Origin: Ricinus communis
Lineage: Eukaryota; Streptophyta; Magnoliopsida; Malpighiales; Euphorbiaceae
NCBI RefSeq assembly: GCF_019578655.1
Contig: NC_063263.1
Span: 620,001-684,000, forward strand
DNA length: 64,000 nucleotides
Reading direction: 5' to 3'
This document shows positions 1 to 12,376 of this stretch, piece after piece; position 1 is the first letter of the stretch; each line of letters begins with the position of its first letter. The notes under the pieces are model-generated. The model was given only the letters and a program-made list of their open reading frames with translations. It ran no database searches and was not told the DNA's origin. Position numbers and translations under genes: made by a program.

Positions 1-1254
1 TTACAAGATCATCCCCTCTCTAATTCATAGGTCTAACTCTTCCTCTAAGACTCTCAATTACTGTTTTAATATCCTATAAACATTTCCCATCTAGTCAAAT
101 ACCAATTTAACTCAAATTAACATCAATAAATTGTATAAAACTAATCTCCAACATTTCTGTTTTCTAGACAGAATTTAGTACCAAGGTATATTTATTGCTG
201 GAAAAAATTGGCTTAATACAAAAATCTCATATTAAATAGAAATATCCATTTATGCGTCTAGTTTCATCTCCAAGAAGAATTACTCAATTCCGATTTCTAT
301 AGATTTAATTATTTTCAAATTACTGAGCAAGGGTCATACAGCTAGTTGTACCCGAGCAGCAATCTGTTTGCTCAATTTAAGCAACCAAAACGGAAAAAAT
401 AGCAAAATCACAAAACTAAAAAGTTATAGAGGACTCTTTAAAATTTCCATAGACACCAATTAAGCTTAATTTGGACTTATATAACCCATGTTATGCCTAA
501 AATACAGAACATCAAGGTTGCTGGAATTTTGACAGTTTTCTATCTTAACATACTTAAACTTAAATCAAGCTTAATCTTTATGCAATCATTCAATACTCTA
601 CTAATTCATGATAATCAGACCTTTAATTAATCAATGAGAGCATCAAATGAAGTTTTTCCAATTTGTAATCAAGAACCCTAATGACAAATTAATAACACTC
701 AAGTAACAACTTACCAATTTCAGCTTTTGGGTTGCTAATATGCTTAAATCCTTTAGCTTTAGCTTGGCTCCTTCAATAGTTGGCAAAATCCTATCTTAAT
801 CTTAAGTTTTTCTAGGTATTCCACTCCTCTCTCTTATTCCAAATTTTGTGTTTTTGGCCATGTACGAATTTTAGAGAATGAGAGGTAAAATGAGCTTGCT
901 CATGGTTCCAATTTCCAATATTCCTCTCTTAATGCCACCACCTACTAAACTATTTTTATCACCCTAAATTAATTCTTACTAACCATATATAGGTACTAAC
1001 TTTTAATTGTATCTTTTAAGTCCAATCTATTTACCCAACCTTCAACTATTGGTTCAATTAAGTCTTAAGACTTAATACACATAACCCAAGTACTTAATCA
1101 ACTTATCTAAATTAATAATCTAATATCATGCTTCTTATTCTCTACTTATAATTAATATATATATGTTCTCATAAAATAAAAATATCATTGATATACCATC
1201 ATATGCCCAATGATTAAATGTAAATGCACATAATATGGATGATGAGAAAATGTA
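1..1254. other. AT-rich stretch without a recognised gene
   Basis: No reading frame of useful length and no protein similarity I can recognise on either strand. It is AT-rich with many short stops. It lies directly upstream of an Athila pol remnant, so it may be older repeat or flanking sequence, but nothing in it shows this directly. Confidence 0.5.
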
Positions 1255-1968
1255 GTTATACCTATCATGGCTTCATCGATCACTGCTGTTGAATTAATGC
1301 AATGCTAAGGACTATGCATTGAGTTTTGTACTTGACAGAGATTTGATAAAAAGTTCCAACCCATTTACTATGCTAGCAAGACTTTAAAGGAGCCTAGGAA
1401 CATTACACTACTATAGAAAAGGAGTTGTTGGTTGTTGTTTATGCCTTCGACAAATTCATATCATACCTCGTCTTATCAATGACCATCGTCTTCACTGACC
1501 ATTCAGTTTTGAGGTATTTGTTTAATAAGCATGATGCTAAGCCAAGATTGATCAGATGGATTTTATTGTTACAGGAGTTTGACATTGAGATTAGAGACAA
1601 GAAGGGCGCAGAAAATTTGGCAGCGGATCACCTATTCAGACTGGAGAATCCGAGCTTGGAAGAACTTGATGAGAGCACGATAGATGGTCGATTTTCAAAG
1701 GAGCACTTGTATTCATTGAAGGTATATTGCGATTCTTCTTGGTTTTCTAATTATGCTAACTACCTTGTGGCTAGGGTCTTACCAAAAGGTATGACTTATC
1801 AGCAAAAGAAGAGATTCTTTACTAATTTGAAATACTATATTTGGGAAGATCCCTTCCTATATCGAGTATGTGCATATCAGGTCATCCGCCAATGTGTTTA
1901 TGGCGAAGAGAGTCTCCAGATTTTGAGGCACTATCAAGAAGCGCCCTTGGGAGGCATTCCCATTCTAG
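1255..1968 (+). pseudogene. Athila-type Ty3/gypsy pol remnant (RNase H end and start of integrase)
   Basis: The translation shows the end of a retrotransposon RNase H followed by the linker to integrase. Visible pieces are FQPIYYASKT (about 1350), [10 protein letters not shown] (about 1498), [11 protein letters not shown] (about 1620), and then [12 protein letters not shown] and [11 protein letters not shown], which in Athila elements lead into the integrase zinc finger. The frame is broken near 1385-1410, where the reading frame shifts before the longer open stretch from 1425 to 2021. Similarity stops at about 1968, before the integrase catalytic core, so most of the integrase is missing. 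This is the 5'-most part of a plus-strand element that continues to the LTR ending at 7910. It is inactive. Lineage assignment to Athila is from recalled family sequence. Confidence 0.8.
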
Positions 1969-2229
1969 TTTTATGTTTTTCGGTCTACTTTTATGTTATC
2001 AATCGTTTGCATGCTTGTTGATCTTTAGAACACTTATTTTATATATTAAACATAGTTGTATGAACTTAGGGTTTGAGTAATTTAAGTCGGACTTTTGGTA
2101 ATTAGTGAAGAGGGACTTCCCCATTTGATTTATTTACTTGATTTACGGCCTAAATGTGTGCATATATGTGTTAAATGCAGGTAGGGAGTTCGACGACTCG
2201 AGATGGCGAAGGAAAGCCTGGACTTCACC

Positions 2230-2570
2230 CATCCACCACAATTTTCGTGGCCATCACGGGTTACAACACCAAGCCATGTTGATCAGCACAGCCGGAGTCA
2301 TGCCCGTAATGAATATGCACATATAGAATTTGGGAAAACGGTCGTCCACCACGGCTTCTGAGGCCACCATAGGCTGCAACACCAGGCCGTACCGGTCACC
2401 ACACCCGTGCCCCAACTCGTGATGGAGATGCACATAAAGCACAAGGTAAATTCAGCCGTCCACCATGGCTTCCGAAGGCATCACGGGCAGCAACACCAAG
2501 TCGTGCTAATCAGCACGGCCATGCCCTCACCCGTGACGAATGGGCAAACGGCTGAGGTTCAAGACGATGG
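2230..2570. repeat. Tandem repeat, three diverged copies of about 113 bp
   Basis: Copies begin near 2230, 2343 and 2457, each with a version of cgtccaccacggcttc. Each contains gcaacaccaagcc-type and cacccgtg-type motifs. The block is much more GC-rich than its surroundings. Similar CACGG/CAGCACGGGC motifs recur in the U3 part of the LTRs at 6640-6870 and 11150-11330, which suggests a shared regulatory segment of these Athila families. Confidence 0.75.
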
Positions 2571-2608
2571 GTCGATTTGGCTCTTGCCCTCGCCACTGCC
2601 GACCTGAC

Positions 2609-2616
2609 TATAAAAG
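2609..2616 (+). promoter_or_regulatory. TATA-like box (tataaaag)
   Basis: The sequence ctgactataaaagcaagcc lies just downstream of the GC-rich tandem repeat, in the position expected for an LTR U3 promoter. I could not define LTR ends around it, so the promoter role is inferred. Confidence 0.35.
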
Positions 2617-3173
2617 CAAGCCTTTTGAAAATATCTCCCATCTTTCCTTCTTTAAGCTCCAAGGTGTTGTTTTCTTCCTTGTCTTTGATTTTTCTTATCT
2701 GTCACGGCATCTTTAAGTAAGTCTCTTAGCCTTTTACTTTTATTTGATTAAATTTAATTTTTATTTTATGCATTTTTTTATTATTTAGGATATTTTGATA
2801 TACTTTGGTAGTTTACTTTGTTACACTGCTTCAATTCGACCTCAATTGGATTTAATTAATACAAGTTGCTATGTTTGACGTGAATTCGACTAATGAAATG
2901 ATAAGTGTGGGGTTTGGCAGCAATAAAATTTATTTATGGCATTTTATTATGAACAATTGTTAGCATAAATTTGCTTTATTTGGTGCACGATAAAGTAGGC
3001 TGGAATATAATTGTGAATTAGTTTTATGCATGAGATTGAGGCTTTAGTCTTAGTGTTAAGTCTAAAGTTTTCTGTTAGTCGAATCATAGCTGTTCTGCTG
3101 TTTAATTTCCGGTATAATTTATTATTAACTTGATTTCTTGTTCGAATACTAATGATTCATTGCATTAGGCAAT

Positions 3174-4690
3174 ATGAGGGACCGCAATCAATCACGTCGA
3201 AAGCAATCGCAACGCGCTGCCACTAGCAAGCGCCGGTGTTGTGAAGGAACATCTTCCTCCACTTCACCTTCATCAGCACCAGCACCAGCACCAGCATCTC
3301 CACTACAACAGCAACTAGTCCGAGTACGAAGAGCACTAGCTGCGAATCCATCTGCACCTGGTCGTCATCCATTATGGACTTTTTTTCGAATGTAGATAAC
3401 TAGAGCCGATTCCAAGTCATGAGATTAAAGCAAGTGATGGCTGGACATTGCATCCACTTTGTATCCCTAGAAAGAGTGGGATTGGCTCAGGATGTGCGTG
3501 CCTTGTTCGAAACTCTGCCATATGCACGATTCTTCGACATCATTGAGCCAACCTACCGCGAGCTTACAATTGAATTCCTCAAAGACCTTCTTTCCGCGAA
3601 TGATCACAACCGGCATCATGCGCGCTTTACCACTTGGGGAAGGGAGTTCTCAATGCCAGTTCCATAATTTGGCATGCATTTAGGATTATGGACTGAGCAG
3701 GAGACATTGGGTGAAGAGTATCAGGGATGCATCTACATCAACCCACTCTCATACAACACCATGTGGGATTCATTGGTACTCAGGCCGGAATTATACTACC
3801 CCAGCAGGACTGAGGCGTCTAGTCTTTCGGATCATCTCTGCTATCTTCATACTTTATTAGCTTACACGATTACAGGTACGGGAGATAGTTTTAGAGCAGT
3901 AACACAGATCCATGTCTTCATCCTCTAAGCTATGCAACATCACAAGAAGCTTGACTTGGGATATTTGTTGGCTCGTCATATCCATTCATTTATAGTAGAC
4001 GCCTAGAAGAAGACGCACTGCTATTTTGGCCCGTATGTCACTAGGTTAGCCAAGAGACTGGATGTATTGGATGATTTGTTTGTCAGAGCTTTCACAGATT
4101 GGTGATATGACACCACTAGGGATCAGACAGATGATCAACATGCAGATGACCATGGCTACTTGACACCCACATGGCATGGAGTACAGGCTCGTAAACGCAA
4201 TAGTCAAGGAGCCTAGAGAGGCAGCAGCTAGAGGAGCCCAAGACCCAATGACTGGGATTCTAGATGTTAGGATTACTAACCCAGCCAGAGTGTTTATGCC
4301 TCCATCTGGAGCCTCATCTTCTTATTCTGCAGGGACATCAAGTGCTTAGATTAGCTAATGGACCGACTAGATCGAGTCCAGGGATTTACTAGCAGCAGAC
4401 TATACGAGTTTGCGTTTCTTGATGAAAACGAGTCGGGCATTTTCGGGAGACTAGGGCATAGTTTCAAGGATTAAACGATATGCTCCAATGCGACCTTATG
4501 CATGGCTGAGAGGCAGCCACCCTGCATAAACCCCGACGGCGGAGCAGATTAAAAAGATGGTGGAGACTGGAGCACAAAATCAGTGGTTCATCGATGATAT
4601 GGAGTTCGATCTAGCAAGATCCTTCACGAACCCTGTGCCACCGCCGCCGCCCCCTCCTTCAACGATTTCTACCATCCTCCTAGAATCCTA
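3174..4690 (+). pseudogene. Athila ORF1-like (env-position) protein remnant
   Basis: Open pieces in several frames add up to one protein remnant. It has a basic, Ser/Ala/Pro-rich N-terminus (3174-3390), then a conserved core with DVRALFETL and IEPTYRELTIEFL (3490-3580). The next piece has YINPLSYNTMWDS and DHLCYLHTLLAYTITG (3738-3880), followed by FGPYVTRLAKRLDVLDDLF (about 4026-4085). A proline run (PPPPPPPS) lies near 4640. This pattern resembles the ATHILA ORF-1 family (Pfam PF03078). It lies downstream of integrase and upstream of the polypurine tract, the place of the env-like gene in Athila relatives. Stops near 3393, 3665 and 3926 and frame changes make it non-functional. Its role in the living element is not established. 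Confidence 0.65.
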
Positions 4691-6442
4691 GTAATGAGGA
4701 TTTCTGACTACCGTAAACAAAAATTTATGCTATTTTTCTTTTTCCTTTTCCTTTTTATTTTCCTTCTTTATTTTATTTTACTTTCTTTTCTTTTCTTTTT
4801 GCATTTTCAATTTTATGTTATTTTCTTTCATTTTCCTTTCATGTTAATTTATTTTAGGAGAACACTTTGCTTTGCCATCTTGATATATACATTTAGTATG
4901 ATTTTTAATGATTATAATATGCTAGTTATGTGCTATACCCAGTTTTAATTTTTCTAACACTATGGACAGTGTTATACTCAAGTGTAGGGTAGGTATCTGT
5001 GGCTATATCTCTTAATTGTTTAAAGGCAATGATAATGGAGTATTCTTAGGATGTTAGGACCTAGATTTTTCATTACATTCAAGCTTAGTTTATTATTTCG
5101 TAATTAATTACTTAATTCACACACTAGTACTTGATTGTCCCTCTTTATCTTTTGTTCTTGAAAGCAATTTCACTGTATTCAATATGTTAATTTGGCCGAG
5201 TTAAACCAGTGTTACTTGAGTTCCTTGCAAATTTATAATCTTTGCCTATGAACTTTGATTATGTCAATCTTGTATTCAATTTATGTGATGATTCAATTGA
5301 TAAGTCTGAGAACCAATTGCAAATTTTAGCCACTTCAAACGTGAGTTTTTGAACCAAAATTGATCATCCATTACACATTATGCTCATGACTTTTCTTGTT
5401 TGAGTGTGATCAGATTTACTTTTTATTTCTAGAACTTCTCGTAATGTTTTGTTATATGAATTTTTGAATACCATTAGATGATTTGGGCAACTTAGGATTT
5501 CACCACATCTGGCCAAAAGCCTACCCTCTATTTCCATTAGTCAGCCAGTTTGAGCCTTAACCTTTTCTTCATAATTTACACCTAATCACTACACATACAC
5601 CATTCTATACATCTATCTTTCCTTTCACCCTGTATACTAAGTAATTATGTGTTATGTTTCTTCATTTATAGGATTATAGTGCCTAACATTGTTCTTAATT
5701 CACTTAGTCTTTTTAGTCATTCTTTGATGCTCCCTTCAATCCAAATTGGATAACTATTCATATTGTTTATAACCTAACAAGAGAAATTTAATAAGTCAGA
5801 ATATATATATATATAATATCAAAAAAAAGAGAAAAAGAAAGAAAAAAAAAATTTCTAACTTACTTCTTAGCTCTTAGCTCTTCTGAATTTAATTCTTGTG
5901 AGCATCCTTTACTTCAAATAAGGCTTAGTGAGTATTTGTTGTTTTGGCACTGAGTTCCTGAAGCATTCATTTCGAATAAGTGCATGATTTTTCAGTATAC
6001 TTTACACTTCTATCCAAATATTCTTACCTTTACCTCAACCACATTTCAACCCTTGAAAAGACCCTTTGATTTTGGTATTCAATTATTCGCGATAGCGAAG
6101 ATGAGATTGATGAGCAAGCTTATAGTAAACAGGTTGTATGCAGTTGTGTTGAGGGAATTTTCTTATTTACCTTTAAACACTGTGAAAGATTTGAGAGATT
6201 CTTGTGAGGCAATGGTTCTTAACCTTTAATGTTGAATTGTTCTATAAGTTGTGCTTTGAGATGGTATTATTATAGTTCTTCCTTAAAGGTGTTTAACTTG
6301 TTAGTTACTTGAGTTTCATTCTTTATATGTTGAATAAGGTTAAGTTGTGAACTTTAGCATGGATTTTGAGGGGTGATTGTCGTCAGTATTATTGAGTTAT
6401 TGATTGCTTGAGGATAAGCAAAAGCTTAAGTGTGGGGTGATT
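4691..6442 (+). other. 3' untranslated region and polypurine tract of the Athila-type element
   Basis: This is a long non-coding stretch. It has a T-rich block at 4720-4860, a purine run at 5815-5850 and a line-up of short motifs that recur in the related element at 9480-10955, for example ggtatt..gagcaagc..atagtaa near 6075-6130 against 10620-10660. It ends with gattgcttgaggataagc and aagtgtggggtga (about 6403-6440), a purine-rich tract immediately before the LTR, as expected for plus-strand priming. Confidence 0.7.
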
Positions 6443-7910
6443 TGATATGTATCATTTTATACATATTTACATGCCCAATTGTTTACATTTTTGTGCATAG
6501 TCATCTTGTTTTATGCCAGAATCACCTGTGTTTTGGTTCCTTTCACGTTTCAGGTCATTATTGAGGGATATTATCAATAATCAAGGGAAATATGTGCAAT
6601 TACGGACCAGAATCCATCAAATTGAGCAAGGACTAGCATTCCAAGGTTGAGCACGGCCTAGACTCCGACCTTGCTGAACCATCAAATAGTTTCCCTTCAA
6701 GAGTGCCATTTTGGCACGGTTTTCAAAGCCACCACGGCTCATGGTGGCTCAGCATCGGCTAGGGCACGATCTGGAAGAAGTCAACAGATGTGGAATGTGG
6801 AGGCCCAACACGGCATGGACTCCGCCCGTGCTGATCAGCACGGGCTTGACCACGGCCATGCTGAAGGAATTATATAGGCAAAATCAATTTGCTAAATTAG
6901 GGTTCGATTTTCTGACTTGATTTCACATATACAAGCTTAAACCATCTTGTTCTAGACTTCAATACTCGACCTTAGAAGATCATTTCATCTATTGAAGGAA
7001 GGACTACAATTGTTTTAACATCAAATTGAAGATCAAGATAAGATTTGGGAGCATTCAAGAGGCAAATTAGGGTTTACTATTCTAAATTAGGAATTTAAGG
7101 TTTGTCATCCAACTTGAAGAAGAAGGGTGTACATGCCTTCAATTTACTTTTCTGAATCTATTCTTTACTTTATGTTGCTTATTAGTATGAGTAACTAAAT
7201 TTGTCAAACCCATTTAGGGTTCCTATATTGTTGGATTGATTTTAATGCCTATGAGATTTTGATTATCAATGCTAATCTCTTCTTGCTTTCATTATTAATA
7301 AGAAATCACTTTATTCATGAGACGTTGTGAGTTGTGGTATTCAGATTGCTTTATGTAATTGAGAAATTCATTTAGTAATTGGAAATTTGAATAGCAAGAA
7401 CTGGTTAATGATCACTTAGATATAAGGGTAATTGACTAGCTGGATTAAGAATTAACAAAGCTTAATAGAGACGGGTTAAACCTTAATGCTAATCGAATAA
7501 TCGATCGTTAGGAAGAGATTCCAACTTTAGGTTATTAGGTTTAGGAATTCAATTATCTCGAGAGGGAGATTGAATTCAGTTAAGAATTCTTCCACAGGTA
7601 ATTGCAATTGGTAACCAATATAATCTCTATCTTCACTAAAATCCAACTAGCTTAGGTCCCCTAGGGTTTGCTTTTTCCTTCGAGAGTTTTCCTAAATCCT
7701 TTCAGATTATCTGACACTTAGTTAATTGTTTATTCATATTTAATCATAGCATAATACTTTATCGATTTTGTTTAGGTTAGATAACATAAGACGCTGCAGT
7801 AGGTCTAAGATCACCCTTTCCCGAGAATACGACCTTGATACTCACCATTTATTCTAGTCTGCATCGATAGGTTCATTGCCTTAGATTTTAGCTACACAAA
7901 TAGCAGATCA
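6443..7910 (+). repeat. 3' LTR of the Athila-type element
   Basis: The LTR begins TGATATGT directly after the polypurine tract and ends ...AGATCA, an imperfect inverted terminus. Length is 1468 bp. Its last 400 bp match the end of the second Athila-like LTR (10956-12376); for example, both contain aatacgaccttgatactc and ctgcatcgatagg. It contains a CACGG-rich U3 segment (6650-6860) and a TATA-like tatata near 6870. It abuts a minus-strand RT remnant at 7911, so this element inserted into, or recombined with, another Athila copy. Confidence 0.75.
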
Positions 7911-8425
7911 AGCATCTGTCAACGTCTTGCTAGCATAATAGATAGGCTGGAACTTCTTCTCAACCCGCTATCCGAGAACAGTTCTAACTGCATAGTCACT
8001 ACTATCGCTCATAAGTTCAAAGGGCAGCCCCCAATCAGGTGAAACCATGATGGGAGCTATGGCTAGTAACTTTTTTAATAACTCAAAAGCCTATAGGCAA
8101 TCTGAATCAAACCCAAAAGGTACATCCTTAACAAGCAATTGAGTAAGTAACCTAGCTATCTTAGAAAAATCCTTAATGAATCTCCTATAAAAGCCAACAT
8201 GCCCGAGTAAGCTCCTAAGAGCCTTAATAGAACTAGGGGGTGGCAATTTCGATATGGCCACTACCTTGGCTCTATCTACCTCCATCCCTGCATGTGAAAT
8301 CTTGTGCCCCAACACAATACCCTCTCTCACCATAAAATGACATTTTTCCCAATTAAGAACCAAATTTGCCTCAACACATCATGCAAGCATGTGCTCTAAA
8401 TTAGACAAGCAGTGTGAGAAGTCCT
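7911..8425 (-). pseudogene. Athila-type reverse transcriptase remnant (thumb to RNase H start)
   Basis: Read on the minus strand from about 8425 to 7911, the sequence gives LVLNWEKCHFMV, GIVLGHKIS, LRSLLGHVGFYRRFIKDFSKI and KDVPFGFDSDCL, then the start of RNase H including FQPIYYASKTL. This is the C-terminal part of a Ty3/gypsy RT and matches Athila in wording. It is cut at 7910, exactly at the edge of the plus-strand LTR. Stops at about 8089 and 8382 interrupt the frame. No other part of this minus-strand element was recognised nearby. Confidence 0.8.
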
Positions 8426-8800
8426 ATGCAGGTGAAGTCCTTAACTCAAGTGAGCGTGATCCTCACATCGAATCAACAATAGAAGTTCGAGCTTATAAAG
8501 CGTGGCTTTTACAGCTCACATATCCTTTTGTTATATCCTTGATATCTTTGATTTGTCTTAATTTATTTAACACATTTGCATGCTCATAAATTTCAACAAA
8601 TTGGGACAATTGCCAATACCCCTTTTCCAGATCCACATATCGAGGGAAAAATGAAAAACCCTATGATGAGAGTTATTGCTTTTTTGAATCTTAAGAGATG
8701 AAGAATAGGCAAATTCGAGGCTACGGTCGAGGTCAATCCAGTTGGAATTATCTTTTTAAAATCAATTTGGACCTTATTATCAGAAAAAATTAAGTTTAAG
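8426..8800. other. Unassigned sequence between two Athila-type elements
   Basis: No protein similarity recognised. The last part (about 8620-8800) appears to be the pre-insertion flank of the element at 8801-12376, because it ends in AGTTTAAG and the other flank begins with the same eight bases at 12377. Confidence 0.4.
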
Positions 8801-8961
8801 TGATGTGCGTAAAATACACACATCTAAATGAGGTTTTTAAGATTGATTTTATGGACATTTGGATGTGAATTGGTCCCAACACTCACCCTATGCGTCTGTT
8901 TGTGTCATTAGGTCCAAAAGAAGTCAAAGAATGATAAAGGGAAGAATTGGAGCATAATTGG
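8801..8961 (+). repeat. Truncated 5' LTR of the deleted Athila-like element
   Basis: Begins TGATGTGCGTAAAATACACA and is near-identical to the start of the LTR at 10956. Identity ends abruptly at about 8961, where unrelated internal sequence begins, so some 1.26 kb of LTR and the 5' part of the element have been lost. Confidence 0.8.
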
Positions 8962-10955
8962 ACGTCGAAGCTGCCGAACTAACCTAAACAATCCATGGTA
9001 CACAGGATGTCCCACCTTCTCTACTTCGACTATTCCCGAGTCTTCAATCTACTTAGAAAGATGCGTGCAGAGGTTGGCGAAAGGAGCAAAGAAGCAGATT
9101 CCGTCGAGTTCTTCATGATGGCTCAGGCTATGCTGGACAGAGGCGTATATGCTTCGTGCCCCGAAAGGCCCCTCGAGGCTACTTCTTTGCACCCGCCATT
9201 GAGGTGGAGGTAGGTTAGAGGCTGGCCAATGACCTTCAACACAGTTCTAAACTTTGCACCCGCATCCACGAGCCATTTTGAGCATCCTCTATTTTGACGG
9301 ATGATCTAGCCAAGGCCCTCTCCGGACCGAGCACCTTCAACACAGCTGACTGATGAGCCTCCTGACGCTCGATGAGCGCTGATCCACCAGCCCTGACGTG
9401 TGACACTACTCCGATCCCAGAGAGCAACCCACCTCCACCATAGACCACCCATCGCCTTCGATCATACCCGCTGATGCACCTCTTTTCACTCCCGAGCTAT
9501 AAGTCAAAAAGATAGTTCTTCTCCTTTTCATTTCTTATATTTTTGTAATCAAGGGTCTCCTTCAAGTGTGGGTGGTGATATTTATATACACTTGTTTTCG
9601 TGTTTTTATTATTTTGTATATGAAATTCGGATCCTTTTCTAGTGTATATATCGCATTTCATTTATCCCATCTCAGTTTATTTGTTTATTTTTATGCAATT
9701 TTTGTAAAATTTTGAAAAAATTTCACTTTGTTTCGATGCTCTATCGCTGACTTGCTTTTGAAATCATGTTTATGTCCATGTGATCGGGTAAAACCAATAG
9801 TGTTGAGTTTTGCGAAAGAATGTAAGATAATTAGTTTGAGTTTTGCACTAAGTTGCTTTGGTTTATTTAATTTTGTTTTGATGATTTTTGTTTGGAACCT
9901 ACTCAAAAGCACACTTGTGAGAAATTGAGCCTAAATTGTAAGCATACACTTTATATGCTTGTATTTATTTCTTGTTGAGAGTGCCAATTACTGTCTTTAC
10001 TTTTAGAACTTGCTCGGTAATACTTATGAGGACAACAAGAAGAGTTTAACACTTTGGTATGATAGAGGCACTTAGATTTTTTATTCTAGCCAAATAGCCT
10101 TCATTCCTTTATTGATTTTGTAGATAACCCCTTCTTTCACCATTATTTTTATCATATTCCATTACCACTTAGTTTTATTCCGCTTTGGGTTATCATTTTG
10201 CATATGAGTTATTTTTATTGGAAATTTTTGTCTTGGGAATAGTGTGGAATCTTGTAGCAGCTTTCTTCAATCCAAAAGAAATTCACTCTATTATGTGAAT
10301 GTTCTTTCCTTATGAAAAAAAAATAGAAAATAAAAGAAAATAAATAAGAAGAATCGAGGGAAGGGTGATGAAAAGAAAGAAAGTAAGTGAGCTAATTGTT
10401 TAATTGCTTTTGGGAGTTCACATTTTGACTTGATTCTTATTTCCCACCTTGGACTACTGTTTATTGTTTATCCCTTGTAATTATCATTGTGGCTTGTGTG
10501 GTGGTGTCATTTCTCCATCAGTACCAGGTCCAACTCTTATCAAATTTACCTACCCCTACCTAATCCCCATTACAACCCTTATAAAGACCTCGACATGGTC
10601 ATTGACTCTCCACAAGTGGTAGGAGTAGGATTTAAGAGCAAGCATATAGTAAGTAAGGCAGTAGTTGATGCATTGAGCGATTAAACACTACCCTTTAAAC
10701 ACTTTGAGTGATTTAGAGTGAATCTGGTGAGGAGTTGGTTCTAAATAATTTTGATGAGATGGTATTTTGTGAATTATTGGCATCTTAGATGTGATACTTG
10801 AATTGATTGCTTCGTTTCTTTTTGTTTGACTTACGCTTGTTAAGGATATGTGTAGGAGCTCTCTAGCAGCTTAAGTGTTGTTCCTTAGTGGTTTACTTTC
10901 CTTATTTTACTTTTGATTGCTTGAGGACAAGCAATGAGCTAAGTGTAGGGTTATT
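8962..10955 (+). other. Internal remnant of the deleted Athila-like element
   Basis: A short open frame at 8995-9213 and its neighbourhood show no family I recognise; by position it may be the decayed end of the ORF1/env-like region. From about 9480 the sequence resembles the 3' untranslated region of the first Athila element in layout: a T-rich block, a purine run at 10315-10390, and a conserved string near 10620-10660. The region ends in the polypurine tract before the 3' LTR. Confidence 0.55.
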
Positions 10956-12376
10956 TGATGTGTGTAAAATACACACATCTAAATGAGATTTTTAAGATTG
11001 ATTTTATGGACATTTGGATGTGAATTGGTCCCTACACTCACCCTATGCGTCTGTTTGTGTGCATTAGGTCCAAAAGAAGTCAAAGAATGATAAAGAGAAG
11101 AATTAGAGCATAATGATCAAGTGTCCAAACACAAGCTAAGTATGCATGAGGAAGTCAACATGGCCGTGTTGGTTTCAACCCCGGCCGCTCCCAACACGGG
11201 CACCAACACTACCGTGTTGGATGCATCAAACATCAAAGTAAAAGAAGTTTTTAGAGCACGCCATAGTAACATTGCGTGCAAAACACCACCGTTGAACACG
11301 CATCAACACGATCGTGTTGGCTGGCGATAGGAGGAATTAATTAAAAGAACGAAGAGAGGAAAGAAAAAAAGAGAGCGGGGAGAACGTCCCAAACCCTAAT
11401 ATTTCTCTCTAAGGGTTTTCTGAGCCAGAACCAAGGGAAAATGAGACTTGGATCAGGGTTTCAATCGGATTTCCTTCAAAGATTGAAGATTAAGCGAGGT
11501 TCGTTGATTAGTTTTCAAATCGAGCAAGAGGAACAAGATTCGATTCAATTCGAGCAAGAGGAATCTGGGTCGTGTTTACTCATCCAAGGGTGTAATCGTT
11601 TTCTACCTTTACTCTTTGTTGTAATTGTATTCTTGTGGATTTTGATAATGAACATGATTAGCTAGATTGATTAAATCCATTGGGATTTCTTTACTATGTT
11701 GGCTTAGTATTATATTGTTGGATTGAGGTTAGTTTTGTATTCTTCTTGCTTTCAGTATTAATAAGATAATGCATTATTCATGAGATGTTGTGAATTGTGT
11801 GTTTAGATTGCTTTGTGTGATTGAGAAGTCCATTTGGCAATTGAAATTTTGAATAGCAAGAACTGGTTAATAATCGCTTAGAGATAAGGATAATTAACTA
11901 GCCGGATTAAGAATTAACAAAGCTTAATAGAGGCGGATTAAAGCTTAATGCTAATTTAAGAATCAATCGTTAGGAAGAGATTCTAACTTTAGGTTATTAG
12001 ATTTAGGAATTCGGTTATCGAGAGAGAGAAACCGAATTCGATTAAGAATTCGTCCACGGGTAGCATAATTAGACTCACCAATCCTTTATCTTTTGTTTGA
12101 TTGCCAACTAGTTTAGGTTCCCTTTGGGTTTGCTTTCTTGTCTTAGTTATTTTAGTTATCAATTACTCCTGCATCTCCCTTAGAACTTAGCTTGTAGCTA
12201 TTAGTTAGTTTAGAAATTATTCATCACTCATTTTAGGTTAATATAACAAAGAACAAAGGAGTAACTCTAGGCTTTCACTTTTCCAAGGAATACGACCTTG
12301 ATACTCGCCATTAGTGCTAGACTGCATCGATAGGTACACTGCCTTAGATTGTAGCTAACACAAGTAGCACACATCA
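10956..12376 (+). repeat. 3' LTR of the deleted Athila-like element
   Basis: The 1421-bp LTR starts TGATGTGTG and ends CACACATCA, a perfect 9-base inverted terminus. A hairpin-like gtgtgtaaaatacacac follows the start. The U3 part holds CACGG/GTGTTGG motifs (11160-11320), and the 3' part matches the LTR at 6443-7910. Confidence 0.85.

Larger units (their letters stand above)
1969..3170 (+). other. Non-coding part of the Athila-type element between pol remnant and ORF1 remnant
   Basis: There is no convincing protein-coding sequence here. The stretch contains a GC-richer 113-bp tandem repeat (2230-2570), a TATA-like box, and a pyrimidine-rich stretch. It ends with the acceptor-like sequence cattag just before the ATG at 3174. 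A spliced env-like or ORF1 transcript, as described for Athila relatives, would fit this layout, but that is inference. Confidence 0.5.
8801..12376 (+). mobile_element. Internally deleted Athila-like LTR element
   Basis: Two direct copies of an LTR start flank a short internal region. The full 3' LTR is 10956-12376. The 5' LTR is cut to its first 161 bp (8801-8961), which match 10956-11116 closely. A purine-rich tract (gaggacaagcaatgagctaa, 10923-10942) and aagtgtaggg precede the 3' LTR. The element is flanked by the 8-base direct repeat AGTTTAAG (8793-8800 and 12377-12384). No gag or pol remains, so the copy is non-autonomous. Ty3/gypsy elements normally make 5-bp duplications, so the 8-base match may include chance identity. 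Confidence 0.7.
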
